Positions 1 through 6,527 of a stretch of 8,684 bases of DNA are shown here, one piece after another; the stretch's first letter is position 1; every line of letters begins with the position of its first letter. Both the position numbers and the translations under genes were made by a program. This DNA is from Rhodospirillaceae bacterium (lineage in GTDB: Bacteria > Pseudomonadota > Alphaproteobacteria > UBA828). The notes beneath the pieces are model-generated. The model saw only the letters and a program-made list of their open reading frames with translations, had not been told where the DNA came from and did no database searches. The stretch lies in the NCBI GenBank assembly GCA_028819955.1, contig JAPPKP010000440.1:1706-10389 (forward strand), read 5' to 3'.

Positions 1-112
1 TTTTGGGGCACATTGCCCCCCCCGGGGTTTTTGGGTTGTTCTCGCCCAACTGTAACTCGAATATGCTTAAACGGGGGGGGGGTACCCTTGTGGCCCCCGC
101 GCCGCTCGTTGC
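1..112. other. Left-edge non-coding stretch with long C and G homopolymers
   Basis: No gene is visible here. The stretch lies downstream of the family 5 binding-protein gene and contains a run of 8 C (16-23) followed directly by 4 G and 5 T, and a run of 10 G (73-82). A short perfect hairpin (GGGGCA at 5-10, TGCCCC at 14-19) and a possible G5/C5 pairing (within 73-82 with 94-98) can be drawn. Neither is followed by a T tract in the minus-strand reading direction, so I do not call a terminator. If the sequence is correct, it is the spacer between the binding-protein gene and the next transporter gene. The homopolymers also resemble low-quality sequence at a contig end. Confidence 0.5.
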
Positions 113-1840
113 TCAACCGTCCAGCCACACGTTGTGGAACTGGTGGTACAGCGTCGGGTGGGTCTGGTGGCCCTTCACCCGCTTGTTCGCCGCCTTGTAG
201 ACCGAGCGCCAGAAGGGCTGCGGGATGATCGCGTCGTCCTGCAGGAGCTTCTGGCAGACCTCCATCTTCTTCCTGCGCTCGTTGACGTCGAGCGTGGCCT
301 CGGCATCGTCCAGCGCCGCGTCGAAGGCCGGATTGTCGTAGGCGACCTCGTTCCACGGCACGCCCTTCCGGTAGGCAAGGCCGAGTACCATGGTGCCGAG
401 CGGGCGGTGGGTCCACGCGGTGTAGCCCCACGGCGCCTTGTCCCAGACCTCCCAGTACTGGTTGGCGGGCATCTTGTTGATCTCGATGTTGATACCGGCA
501 GGCGCCGCCTGGTTCTTGAAGATTGCGCAGGCGTCTGTCATCCACGGGCCCTCGGTGTCGCCGTTGGCGATCTCAAGCGTGATCCCGTCGGCATGGCCGG
601 CCTCGGCCAAGAGCGCCTTCGCCTTCTCGATATCCCGCTTGAGCGGCGGCAGCGTTGCATACTCGGGATGGATCGGGCAGACGTGGTGGTTCTCGGCAAT
701 CTGCCCCCGGCCCTGGAACGCCTTGTCCAAGATCTCCTGGTGATCCATGCACGCCACGACCGCCTGGCGAAGCTTGAGATTGTCGAAGGGCGCCTCCGAG
801 ATCCGGAACCTCATGACCGCGGTCTGCGCAGTCGTCACCGGGTGAATGTCCACGAACGGCAGGGCCTGCGCCGCATCGATGAGGTTGTTCGGCAGACGGA
901 ACACCATATCCACCTGCTGCGATGCGAGTGCCGCGATCCAGGCGTTCGTGTCCTCGCCGTGGTCAAAATAGTGGATCTCGTCCAAGTAGAAGTCCCCAGC
1001 CCACCAGTCCCGTGCCCTCTTGAGAATGGCGACCTCGCCCAGTGCGTATTCGGCCAACTCGAAGGGACCGGTGCCGATGGGATTTGCCGAGAGATCCGCT
1101 TCGTAGTCCACGCCGAAGCCCCGATGCACCATGGCGGTCGGGTAGTTGTAGAAGTTCTCCGGCATGGCCAACGCGGCCTGCTTCAGGTTGAACTGGATCG
1201 TGTGGTCGTCAATCACCTCGACCGCGCCGGGGATGCCGCGCGGCTGGCCATCCTCACCCTCCTCGACCATGGCGCCGAAAAGCCCGAGGTTCGACGAACC
1301 GACCGCTGGATCGAGCCAGCGGTTGACCGTGTGCGCCACGTCCGCCGAGGTGAAGGCGTCGCCGTTCGACCAAGTGATGCCCTGGTTCAGATGGAACACC
1401 CAGGTCGCGAGGTCGTCGGACGCCTCCCAGCTACTAGCCAGATAGGGCACCGTGACATTGTCCGACTGGGTCCGGGTCAGATACTCCACCATGAAACGCG
1501 AAACGTTCGACCTCTCCGTCCAGGGGAAAGTCGCCGGGTCGGTCATCTCCTGCACGCGCATGGAGACCCTGAGCGTGCCGCCCGCCTTGGGCATTTCATC
1601 GGCCATTGCAGAGCCGATCACGTCACCGCCGCCCGCGAGCTTGTCGGCCATGGCATAGACCGTGCCGGTCGCCATGCCGAGCAGCGCCGCCTGACGTAGG
1701 AAATCGCGCCGGTTGATCTTCCCGGTCTGCAACTGATCGCAGAGCTCGGGCAGATAGGAGTGGGTCTCGGCGCCCAACGCGCGCTCCGACGGCAGCGTGT
1801 AGCGCCGCGGATCGCGGCTTAGCACTTTTCTGTCTTTCAT
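113..1840 (-). CDS. Tat-exported family 5 ABC transporter substrate-binding protein
   Basis: Periplasmic binding protein of the SBP_bac_5 family (peptide, opine, nickel and related solutes), which hands its ligand to an inner-membrane ABC importer. The protein has 575 residues, somewhat long for the family because of an extended N-terminus of about 80 residues. That region carries a twin-arginine motif NRRDFLR (43-49), a modest hydrophobic stretch (50-64) and a possible AMA cleavage site near residue 80. The mature part begins with the typical GGTLRVSMR (87-95). Further family hallmarks are ITWSNGDAFTSADV (155-168), NPIGTGPFEL (253-262) and APFDNLKLRQAV (350-361). The ATG at 1840 is supported by a GGAGGA Shine-Dalgarno 7 bases upstream. 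It lies 209 bases downstream of the flavoenzyme gene on the same strand; partner permease and ATPase genes are not in view and would be expected off the left edge. The ligand cannot be read from the sequence. The neighbouring N-demethylating enzyme makes a methylated amine or amino-acid derivative plausible (inference). Confidence 0.93.
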   Translation of the reverse strand: MKDRKVLSRDPRRYTLPSERALGAETHSYLPELCDQLQTGKINRRDFLRQAALLGMATGTVYAMADKLAGGGDVIGSAMADEMPKAGGTLRVSMRVQEMTDPATFPWTERSNVSRFMVEYLTRTQSDNVTVPYLASSWEASDDLATWVFHLNQGITWSNGDAFTSADVAHTVNRWLDPAVGSSNLGLFGAMVEEGEDGQPRGIPGAVEVIDDHTIQFNLKQAALAMPENFYNYPTAMVHRGFGVDYEADLSANPIGTGPFELAEYALGEVAILKRARDWWAGDFYLDEIHYFDHGEDTNAWIAALASQQVDMVFRLPNNLIDAAQALPFVDIHPVTTAQTAVMRFRISEAPFDNLKLRQAVVACMDHQEILDKAFQGRGQIAENHHVCPIHPEYATLPPLKRDIEKAKALLAEAGHADGITLEIANGDTEGPWMTDACAIFKNQAAPAGINIEINKMPANQYWEVWDKAPWGYTAWTHRPLGTMVLGLAYRKGVPWNEVAYDNPAFDAALDDAEATLDVNERRKKMEVCQKLLQDDAIIPQPFWRSVYKAANKRVKGHQTHPTLYHQFHNVWLDG

Positions 1841-2049
1841 CAGCTTGTCCTCCGAATGTTGCTTTGTGCCGGCACCGCCGCACCGCTCTTGGAAGAGATA
1901 CGCGGCCCCATTCTCCCTGCCCGAAACCGAACTGGCCCGCCAAGCCTATCCCATAGCGGATGTCCTGTCGCCCCTCGCTCCGTTGGGGGAGAGCCTGTCG
2001 CCGTACCGGCACCCACTTGTTGGCGATTGATGATATTCAAGAATGCATA
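1841..2049 (-). promoter_or_regulatory. Intergenic region upstream of the binding-protein gene
   Basis: A 209-base gap between the flavoenzyme stop and the binding-protein start, both on the minus strand. It is long enough for a separate promoter, though I could not place convincing -35/-10 boxes. It contains a direct repeat CCTGTCGCC (1964-1972 and 1994-2002, exactly 30 bases apart) and a tandem GCACCGC (1872-1878, 1880-1886). An AT-rich inverted repeat, TGATAT (2031-2036) with ATATCA (2047-2052), overlaps the flavoenzyme stop codon. No U-tract terminator follows the flavoenzyme gene, so read-through into the binding-protein gene is possible. Confidence 0.4.
1848..1853 (-). promoter_or_regulatory. 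Shine-Dalgarno of the family 5 binding-protein gene
   Basis: On the minus strand this reads GGAGGA and ends 7 bases before the ATG at 1840. It is close to ideal and supports the long N-terminus with the Tat signal. Confidence 0.8.
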
Positions 2050-4536
2050 TCAGCTTCGCATTCTCCCGCCGTTGGGATCGTAGAGCGGTGTGGTGTGAAC
2101 GTGGGCAGGGAACATTTCGCCCAGGATTTCGACTTCGAAGCGTTTGTCAGTCACCGCAAATTCTGTCGGTACATAGCCCATCGCCATTGATTGCCCGACA
2201 TGGTGCGCGTAGCCGCCGGAGCTCACGTAGCCGACCGCGGTTCCGCCTCGCAGGATTGCCTCGTCGTTCGATACGTCGATGGGTTCCCCGTCGATCGAGG
2301 GCGCATCGATGACCAGCGGCACCAAGCGCCTGGCTGGCCCTGTGTGCCGCTCGGCCTCCGCCGCCGCCTTGCCGACGAACTCCTTATCCCACTGGATAAA
2401 GGCGTCGAGCCCGCTCTCCGCTGCTGTGAAATCCGGTCGGTAGTCGAGTGTCCAGACGCCCCAGGCCTTCTCCAGCCTGAGGGACATCAGCGCCCGTGCT
2501 CCGTACCAGCGCAATCCCAGGTCGGCGCCGGCGTCCTCGATCGCCTCGGCCAGCGCGATCTGATACTGCGGCGCGACGAAGATCTCGTAGCCGAGCTCGC
2601 CCGAGAAGCTGAGCCGCGAGACGATCGCCGGCACGCCGCCGACGAAGCTCCGGCGAATGTCGCGAAATCGGAATGCCTCCGCCGAGACGTCGTCGCGGGT
2701 GATGCGAGCGAGCAGATCGCGCGAGTTCGGACCCGAGAGAGCGATTCCGTGCAGCGCGTCGGAGAGGTTGCGGTAGTCAACGCCGGTACCGAGGCGCTGC
2801 ACGAACCAGCGCCGGTGCGCCTCCTGCATCACGCCGGAACCGACCACCAGAAAGTCGTCTTCCGCCAGGCATGCGACCGAGAGGTCGCCGTAGAGCTTGC
2901 CGTTCTCCGTCAGCATCGGCGTCAGCGCGATGCGGCCCTGCTTCGGCACGCGGCCGGCCAGCACGCGATCCAGGAAGGCGCGGGCCCCGGGGCCTTCGAA
3001 GCCGTGCTTGGAATAGTTGGCGATCTCGATGCAGCCCACCGCCTCGCGCACCGCTTTCACTTCGCGCGCGACATACTCGTGGGCGCGGGAGCGGCGGAAG
3101 GAGGGGTCCTCGTGGGCATCCTCCGGCCCGTCGGCGAACCAGAGCGCGTGCTCAAGCCCGAAACCCTGGTCCATCACCGCGCCCTTGGCGAGCAACCGGT
3201 CGTAGAGCGCGGTGGTCTTTTGGCGCCGCCCCTTGGGCAGGGTCTCGTTGGGGAAGGTCATCACGAACCGGCGCTCGTAGTTCTCCGACGACTTGACCGT
3301 GCCCCACTCGGGCGTCGCGAACTCGCCGAAGCGGGCGATGTCCATGGCCCACACGTCGATCGATGGCTCGCCCTCGATCATCCACTCGGCCATGCTGCGG
3401 CCGACCCCGCCGCCCTGGCAGAAGCCGGCCATCACGCCCACGGCCACCCAGTAGTTCCGCACCCCCGGCACCGGGCCGATCATGGGGTTGCCGTCGGGGC
3501 CGAAAGTGAAGGGGCCGCAGATGATGTCCTTGATCCCCGCCTCGCCGAGGGCCGGGATGCGTTCGAACGACATCTCCAGCCGGTCGGCAATCCGATCGAG
3601 ATCTGGCGACAAGAGCTCCTGACCGAAGTCGAGAGGTGTGCCGGAGACGTTCCACGGCGTGGACTTGGGCTCATAGGTGCCGAGCAGGACGCCATGCCGC
3701 TCCTGACGGAAGTAGATGTTGGCCTCGTAGTCGATGCCTGCTGGCAAATGGCCGGCGCCGCCTTCCGCCATTCTCTCCGCGATCACGGGGATCGTGTCGG
3801 TGATGAGGTAGTGGTGCTCCATCGGCTGGACCGGGAGCGCGACACCCGCCAGCTGGCCAACCTCGCGCGCCCAGAGCCCGCCGCAGTTCACGATGTGCTC
3901 GGCGTTGACCGTGCCGCGCGGCGTCACCACGTCCCACGAGCCGTCCGGCCGTTGGTTGGTCTCCTCCACCGGAGTCCGGGTGAAGTACTGAGCGCCGTGG
4001 ACACGCGCGGACTTGGCGAAGGCGTAGGTTGCGCCGGAGGGGTCGACGTCGCCGTCAAGCTCGTCCCAGAGCGCCGCATAGTAGTGTTTCGGGTCGATCA
4101 GGGGATGGCGCTCCGCAACCTCCTTCGGCGAGATGAATTCCTGGTCGAGCCCCATGTAGCGCGCCTTGGAGCGCTCGCGCTTCAGGTAGTCGTACCAGTC
4201 TCTGGTGGAGGCGAGGTAGAAGCCACCGGTGTTGTGCATGCCGACGGACTGGCCCGAGGTCTCCTCGATCTCCTTGTAGAGATTGATCGTGTAGCCCTGC
4301 AGGCGTGAGATGTTGGGGTCCGACGAAAGCGTGTGAATCATCCCGGCCGCGTGCCAGGACGATCCGGCGGTGAGTTCCTCCCGCTCCAGCAGGATCACGT
4401 CTTTCCAGCCGAACTTGGCTAAGTGGAAAAGAATCGAGCAACCCACCACGCCACCGCCGATGACGACGACCCTGGCGTGACTTGGGAGCGGCTTGCTGAC
4501 GCTCGCGCCGTCTTCGTCCGTCATGATTTCGGGCAT
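2050..4536 (-). CDS. FAD-dependent dimethylglycine/sarcosine dehydrogenase-like protein with GcvT domain
   Basis: Two-part enzyme of 828 residues, the usual length of bacterial and mitochondrial dimethylglycine or sarcosine dehydrogenases. These oxidise an N-methyl group and pass the one-carbon unit to tetrahydrofolate, giving methylene-THF. The N-terminal DAO domain (about 22-390) has a dinucleotide motif VVVIGGGVVG (23-32) and the motif ELTAGSSWHAAG (54-65); its H62 aligns with the histidine that binds FAD covalently in mammalian dimethylglycine dehydrogenase. A C-terminal FAD-domain segment GPFTFGPDGNPMIGP (341-355) and GGGVGRSMAEWM (375-386) follow. Next come an FAO_M-like linker (about 390-450) and a GcvT folate domain (about 450-720) with GKLYGDLSV (546-554) and SGELGYEI (645-652). 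A GcvT C-terminal barrel (about 735-822) ends the protein. No signal peptide is seen, so it should be cytoplasmic. The ATG at 4536 is preferred over the in-frame ATG at 4524 because only the former has a Shine-Dalgarno (GGGAGAG). Exact substrate (dimethylglycine, sarcosine or another N-methyl amine) cannot be fixed from sequence. Confidence 0.92.
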   Translation of the reverse strand: MPEIMTDEDGASVSKPLPSHARVVVIGGGVVGCSILFHLAKFGWKDVILLEREELTAGSSWHAAGMIHTLSSDPNISRLQGYTINLYKEIEETSGQSVGMHNTGGFYLASTRDWYDYLKRERSKARYMGLDQEFISPKEVAERHPLIDPKHYYAALWDELDGDVDPSGATYAFAKSARVHGAQYFTRTPVEETNQRPDGSWDVVTPRGTVNAEHIVNCGGLWAREVGQLAGVALPVQPMEHHYLITDTIPVIAERMAEGGAGHLPAGIDYEANIYFRQERHGVLLGTYEPKSTPWNVSGTPLDFGQELLSPDLDRIADRLEMSFERIPALGEAGIKDIICGPFTFGPDGNPMIGPVPGVRNYWVAVGVMAGFCQGGGVGRSMAEWMIEGEPSIDVWAMDIARFGEFATPEWGTVKSSENYERRFVMTFPNETLPKGRRQKTTALYDRLLAKGAVMDQGFGLEHALWFADGPEDAHEDPSFRRSRAHEYVAREVKAVREAVGCIEIANYSKHGFEGPGARAFLDRVLAGRVPKQGRIALTPMLTENGKLYGDLSVACLAEDDFLVVGSGVMQEAHRRWFVQRLGTGVDYRNLSDALHGIALSGPNSRDLLARITRDDVSAEAFRFRDIRRSFVGGVPAIVSRLSFSGELGYEIFVAPQYQIALAEAIEDAGADLGLRWYGARALMSLRLEKAWGVWTLDYRPDFTAAESGLDAFIQWDKEFVGKAAAEAERHTGPARRLVPLVIDAPSIDGEPIDVSNDEAILRGGTAVGYVSSGGYAHHVGQSMAMGYVPTEFAVTDKRFEVEILGEMFPAHVHTTPLYDPNGGRMRS

Positions 4537-4672
4537 GGCGGAACTCTCCCGGTTTCGAGAGAGACGGCGCGCATTCCTGACGGCCGCCCAACCTCCCGCC
4601 CCCCTTCATATCATCTGGGGGCTCGCAAATATCGGCCTTGATGCGACGTGGACGCTTCGGAATCCGACAGGT
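4537..4672 (-). other. Spacer between CYTH-CHAD gene and flavoenzyme gene
   Basis: A 136-base gap between two minus-strand genes. Apart from the ribosome-binding hairpin next to the flavoenzyme start, it holds only a weak inverted repeat (GCCCCC at 4598-4603 with GGGGGC at 4617-4622) without a following T tract. I could not identify a clear promoter or terminator, so whether the two genes are cotranscribed is open. Confidence 0.4.
4544..4563 (-). promoter_or_regulatory. Shine-Dalgarno of the flavoenzyme gene, inside a potential hairpin
   Basis: On the minus strand the Shine-Dalgarno GGGAGAG (4550-4544) ends 7 bases before the ATG at 4536. Directly upstream, CTCTCTC (4563-4557) can pair with all seven of its bases (six Watson-Crick pairs and one G-U), leaving a six-base loop GAAACC. 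In the mRNA this would bury the ribosome binding site. That the pairing regulates translation is inference. Confidence 0.45.
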
Positions 4673-6286
4673 TCAGTCGCGCGATCCGCCAGCGGCGGCA
4701 CGCCAATAAGGCTCGGTGGCAACGAACGCGTGCCAATCCTCGGTGATCTGGCTTCGGGTCACCTCGCGGGCGCGACTGTGCCAACCGATCACCTGCCCGG
4801 CACCCACCCCGAGCGCGGCGAGATGATTGCTTTCCCGCTGGGTGTCGAGGAGATCCTTTAAGCAGCGCTCTGCAACAGCGGCGTCGTTGAGCTGGCCCAG
4901 GTCGTCCTGCAACCGACGCAATGCCCTGATGTAGAGACGCGGCTTCCCGTCCGGGAACTGGGCCGCGAAGAACTCGCCCGCGTAGCGCAGCTTCTTGAGC
5001 GAGATTCTGAGCCGGTGCAGCTCGGTGTCCGACAGTCGTTCGAAGTCGTGTCCGCGCTTCAGAACGCGCTTGTGGCGCCTGTCGAGCAGGCGCTCCCCTA
5101 GTTGTGAGAGCGGCTGATCGAGCGCGGCACGGTTCGCGTCCTCACGCCAGCCTGCCGTCTCTATCCACCGGCCGAAGCGAAGCAGGAATTCCGTGTACTC
5201 GGGCGCGCGCAGCGCCTCTGCCTGCTCGTAGGCGCGGGCGCGCTCGGCCTCGGCCGCTTCGGCAAGATGCTCTAGCGCGCGGTCGTTCGGCCGGGCAGCG
5301 CGAACTGTCGCGAGCGTCTCGGTGATGAACACGTCCCAATCGCGTGCCGGGCCGAGCACGTCGATGAGACGGCTCGCTTCCCGCTCCAACCAGGCAGTGT
5401 GCTCGCGCGGGAGAACCGTCTTGAAGACCACGAGAGCCGAGCGCATCCGGCGCAGCGCGACGCGAAACTGGTGCACGCCTTCCGGATCGCTGCGGTCCAG
5501 AACCGCATCGTGATTCGCGGCGCACTGATTGGCACACGCGCGGAAGATCTTGCCGAGGGTCTCGTTAACGGAAATGCCTTGCGCAAATTCCAGAGCCGGC
5601 GCCTTGTAGCCGGCGTAGCCCTCTCCGCCCGCAAGAACATAGCCGCGCTTGGCCTTGCTCGCCGTCTGTATGCAAAGCGGTGCCGAGGCTTGAAGCGCCA
5701 TGGCAAGCTCGTAGAGCGCGCTCGCCGGTCCCTCGATCAATTCAAGCTCCAGCTCGGAAACGCTGTCGCACTTGTTGCACGCCTTGATCTCTCCGCTGTC
5801 CAAGGCGAGTTCGATCAGGGCCGTGCCGTTGTCGGGCGCTGCGATCTCGACCTTGGCGGAGCGCCGCATGACATCGGTTGAGAATGCCGGAGTGAGCTCC
5901 GCAGACCTGACTGGCCCCAACGCATTACGGACGGCCGGATCGCTCGAGACGGGGAGGCTCGGTACCGGCTTCTTGACCGTGCAGGTCCACTCGTTTCGCT
6001 TGAGCACGGCGGCGGCCGAAGACGGCCCGTCCGACTTCAGGGTCTGGACCAGCCGCTTCCCCTCCTCGCGGATACGAAGGGTGAAGCCGCGCCGGCGCAG
6101 GCGGAAGTCCCCGGTGTCGAAATAGGTGCTTCGCAGTCGCTGGGCGGTTACGCTTCCATCCGCAGGAACCGCCGCGCGCCAGCCGCGATCGAGGGCGGCA
6201 GGATCGCCGCCGAGAGTCAATTCGACTTCGAGTGCAGGGCTACCCTCGTCGGCGACCGCGCCCGCGTCGCCGTCTCCCTTGCCCAT
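4673..6286 (-). CDS. CYTH-CHAD domain protein (inorganic triphosphatase/polyphosphate-binding family)
   Basis: A 537-residue fusion of a CYTH triphosphate tunnel domain (about 17-215) and a CHAD helical domain (about 235-520). This matches the architecture of E. coli YgiF, an inorganic triphosphatase; CHAD domains bind polyphosphate. CYTH landmarks are EVELT (20-24), STYFDT (53-58), the arginine-rich LRRRGFTLRIR (63-73), QTLK (81-84), SELELELIEG (177-186) and KAKRGYVLA (211-219). CHAD landmarks are VHQFRVALRRMRSAL (271-285), LGPARDWDVF (311-320), LHRLRISLKKLRYAGEFF (423-440) and LQDDLGQLND (459-468), with basic patches and conserved H272 and H424. No signal peptide or membrane segment is seen, so it should be cytoplasmic. 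Oddities: the signature ExExK is ExExT here (T24), and a CxxC (C170, C173) sits within the CYTH barrel. The ATG at 6286 lacks a strong Shine-Dalgarno (only GGGAACGGG upstream), so the start is less certain than the gene. It is transcribed divergently from the sugar-type transporter; I see no functional link to its neighbours. Confidence 0.92.
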   Translation of the reverse strand: MGKGDGDAGAVADEGSPALEVELTLGGDPAALDRGWRAAVPADGSVTAQRLRSTYFDTGDFRLRRRGFTLRIREEGKRLVQTLKSDGPSSAAAVLKRNEWTCTVKKPVPSLPVSSDPAVRNALGPVRSAELTPAFSTDVMRRSAKVEIAAPDNGTALIELALDSGEIKACNKCDSVSELELELIEGPASALYELAMALQASAPLCIQTASKAKRGYVLAGGEGYAGYKAPALEFAQGISVNETLGKIFRACANQCAANHDAVLDRSDPEGVHQFRVALRRMRSALVVFKTVLPREHTAWLEREASRLIDVLGPARDWDVFITETLATVRAARPNDRALEHLAEAAEAERARAYEQAEALRAPEYTEFLLRFGRWIETAGWREDANRAALDQPLSQLGERLLDRRHKRVLKRGHDFERLSDTELHRLRISLKKLRYAGEFFAAQFPDGKPRLYIRALRRLQDDLGQLNDAAVAERCLKDLLDTQRESNHLAALGVGAGQVIGWHSRAREVTRSQITEDWHAFVATEPYWRAAAGGSRD

Positions 6287-6527
6287 CGGTACCCGTTCCC
6301 GTTGCTTGTTGCTGCCACCGCGTTCTCTTGCGCAGTTGCAGCAGATATTCGCGACAGTTTTGAAAGCACGTCAAGGCAATCTGACCGTCCAATAATTTGA
6401 GGTGCCACCAATCATGCGGTTCTCGCCGTTTTGAGTTGATGGGCGGGCGTGCATCCCCTATTGAGGGCGCAAGGAACGGGGACTGGGTTAGCAAGACTGA
6501 ACACGGCTCACGAGGAGGATTCAATCG
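6287..6527. promoter_or_regulatory. Divergent intergenic region between CYTH-CHAD gene and ABC transporter operon
   Basis: A 241-base region with start codons pointing outward on both sides, so promoters for both transcription units should lie here or overlap it. It is more AT-rich than the genes, most clearly around 6345-6440. Weak candidates include a half-site pair TTGA (6360-6363)/TCAA (6371-6374) and a small palindrome GGTGCCACC (6401-6409). I found no -35/-10 pair with good spacing, so no individual promoter or operator is called. Confidence 0.5.
6512..6519 (+). promoter_or_regulatory. Shine-Dalgarno of the family 1 binding-protein gene
   Basis: GAGGAGGA lies 8 bases before the ATG at 6528. 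It is a near-perfect match to the 16S rRNA tail and fits a highly expressed periplasmic binding protein. It fixes the start ahead of the Tat signal. Confidence 0.85.

Noticed and set aside
5..19. Hairpin GGGGCA/TGCCCC at the left edge as a terminator for the binding-protein gene
   Set aside because: In the minus-strand reading direction the stem is followed by A residues, not T, and the loop is only three bases.
134..1699. Long plus-strand open frame (521 codons) opposite the family 5 binding-protein gene
   Set aside because: It lies fully inside a clear gene on the other strand, gives a low-complexity Arg/His/Val/Leu-rich protein without recognisable motifs, and is typical of antisense frames in GC-rich DNA.
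2191..4308. Long plus-strand open frame (705 codons) opposite the flavoenzyme gene
   Set aside because: Mirror frame of a well-supported gene; composition dominated by Arg, Val, Leu, Ala and His with no domain or ribosome binding site.
4598..4622. Inverted repeat GCCCCC/GGGGGC after the CYTH-CHAD gene, possible terminator
   Set aside because: Only 6 bp with a 13-base loop and no T tract on the minus strand after the stem; too weak to call.
6217..6411. Minus-strand 64-codon frame upstream of the CYTH-CHAD gene
   Set aside because: It overlaps the N-terminal part of the CYTH-CHAD gene in another frame, has no recognisable product and no ribosome binding site that I can see.
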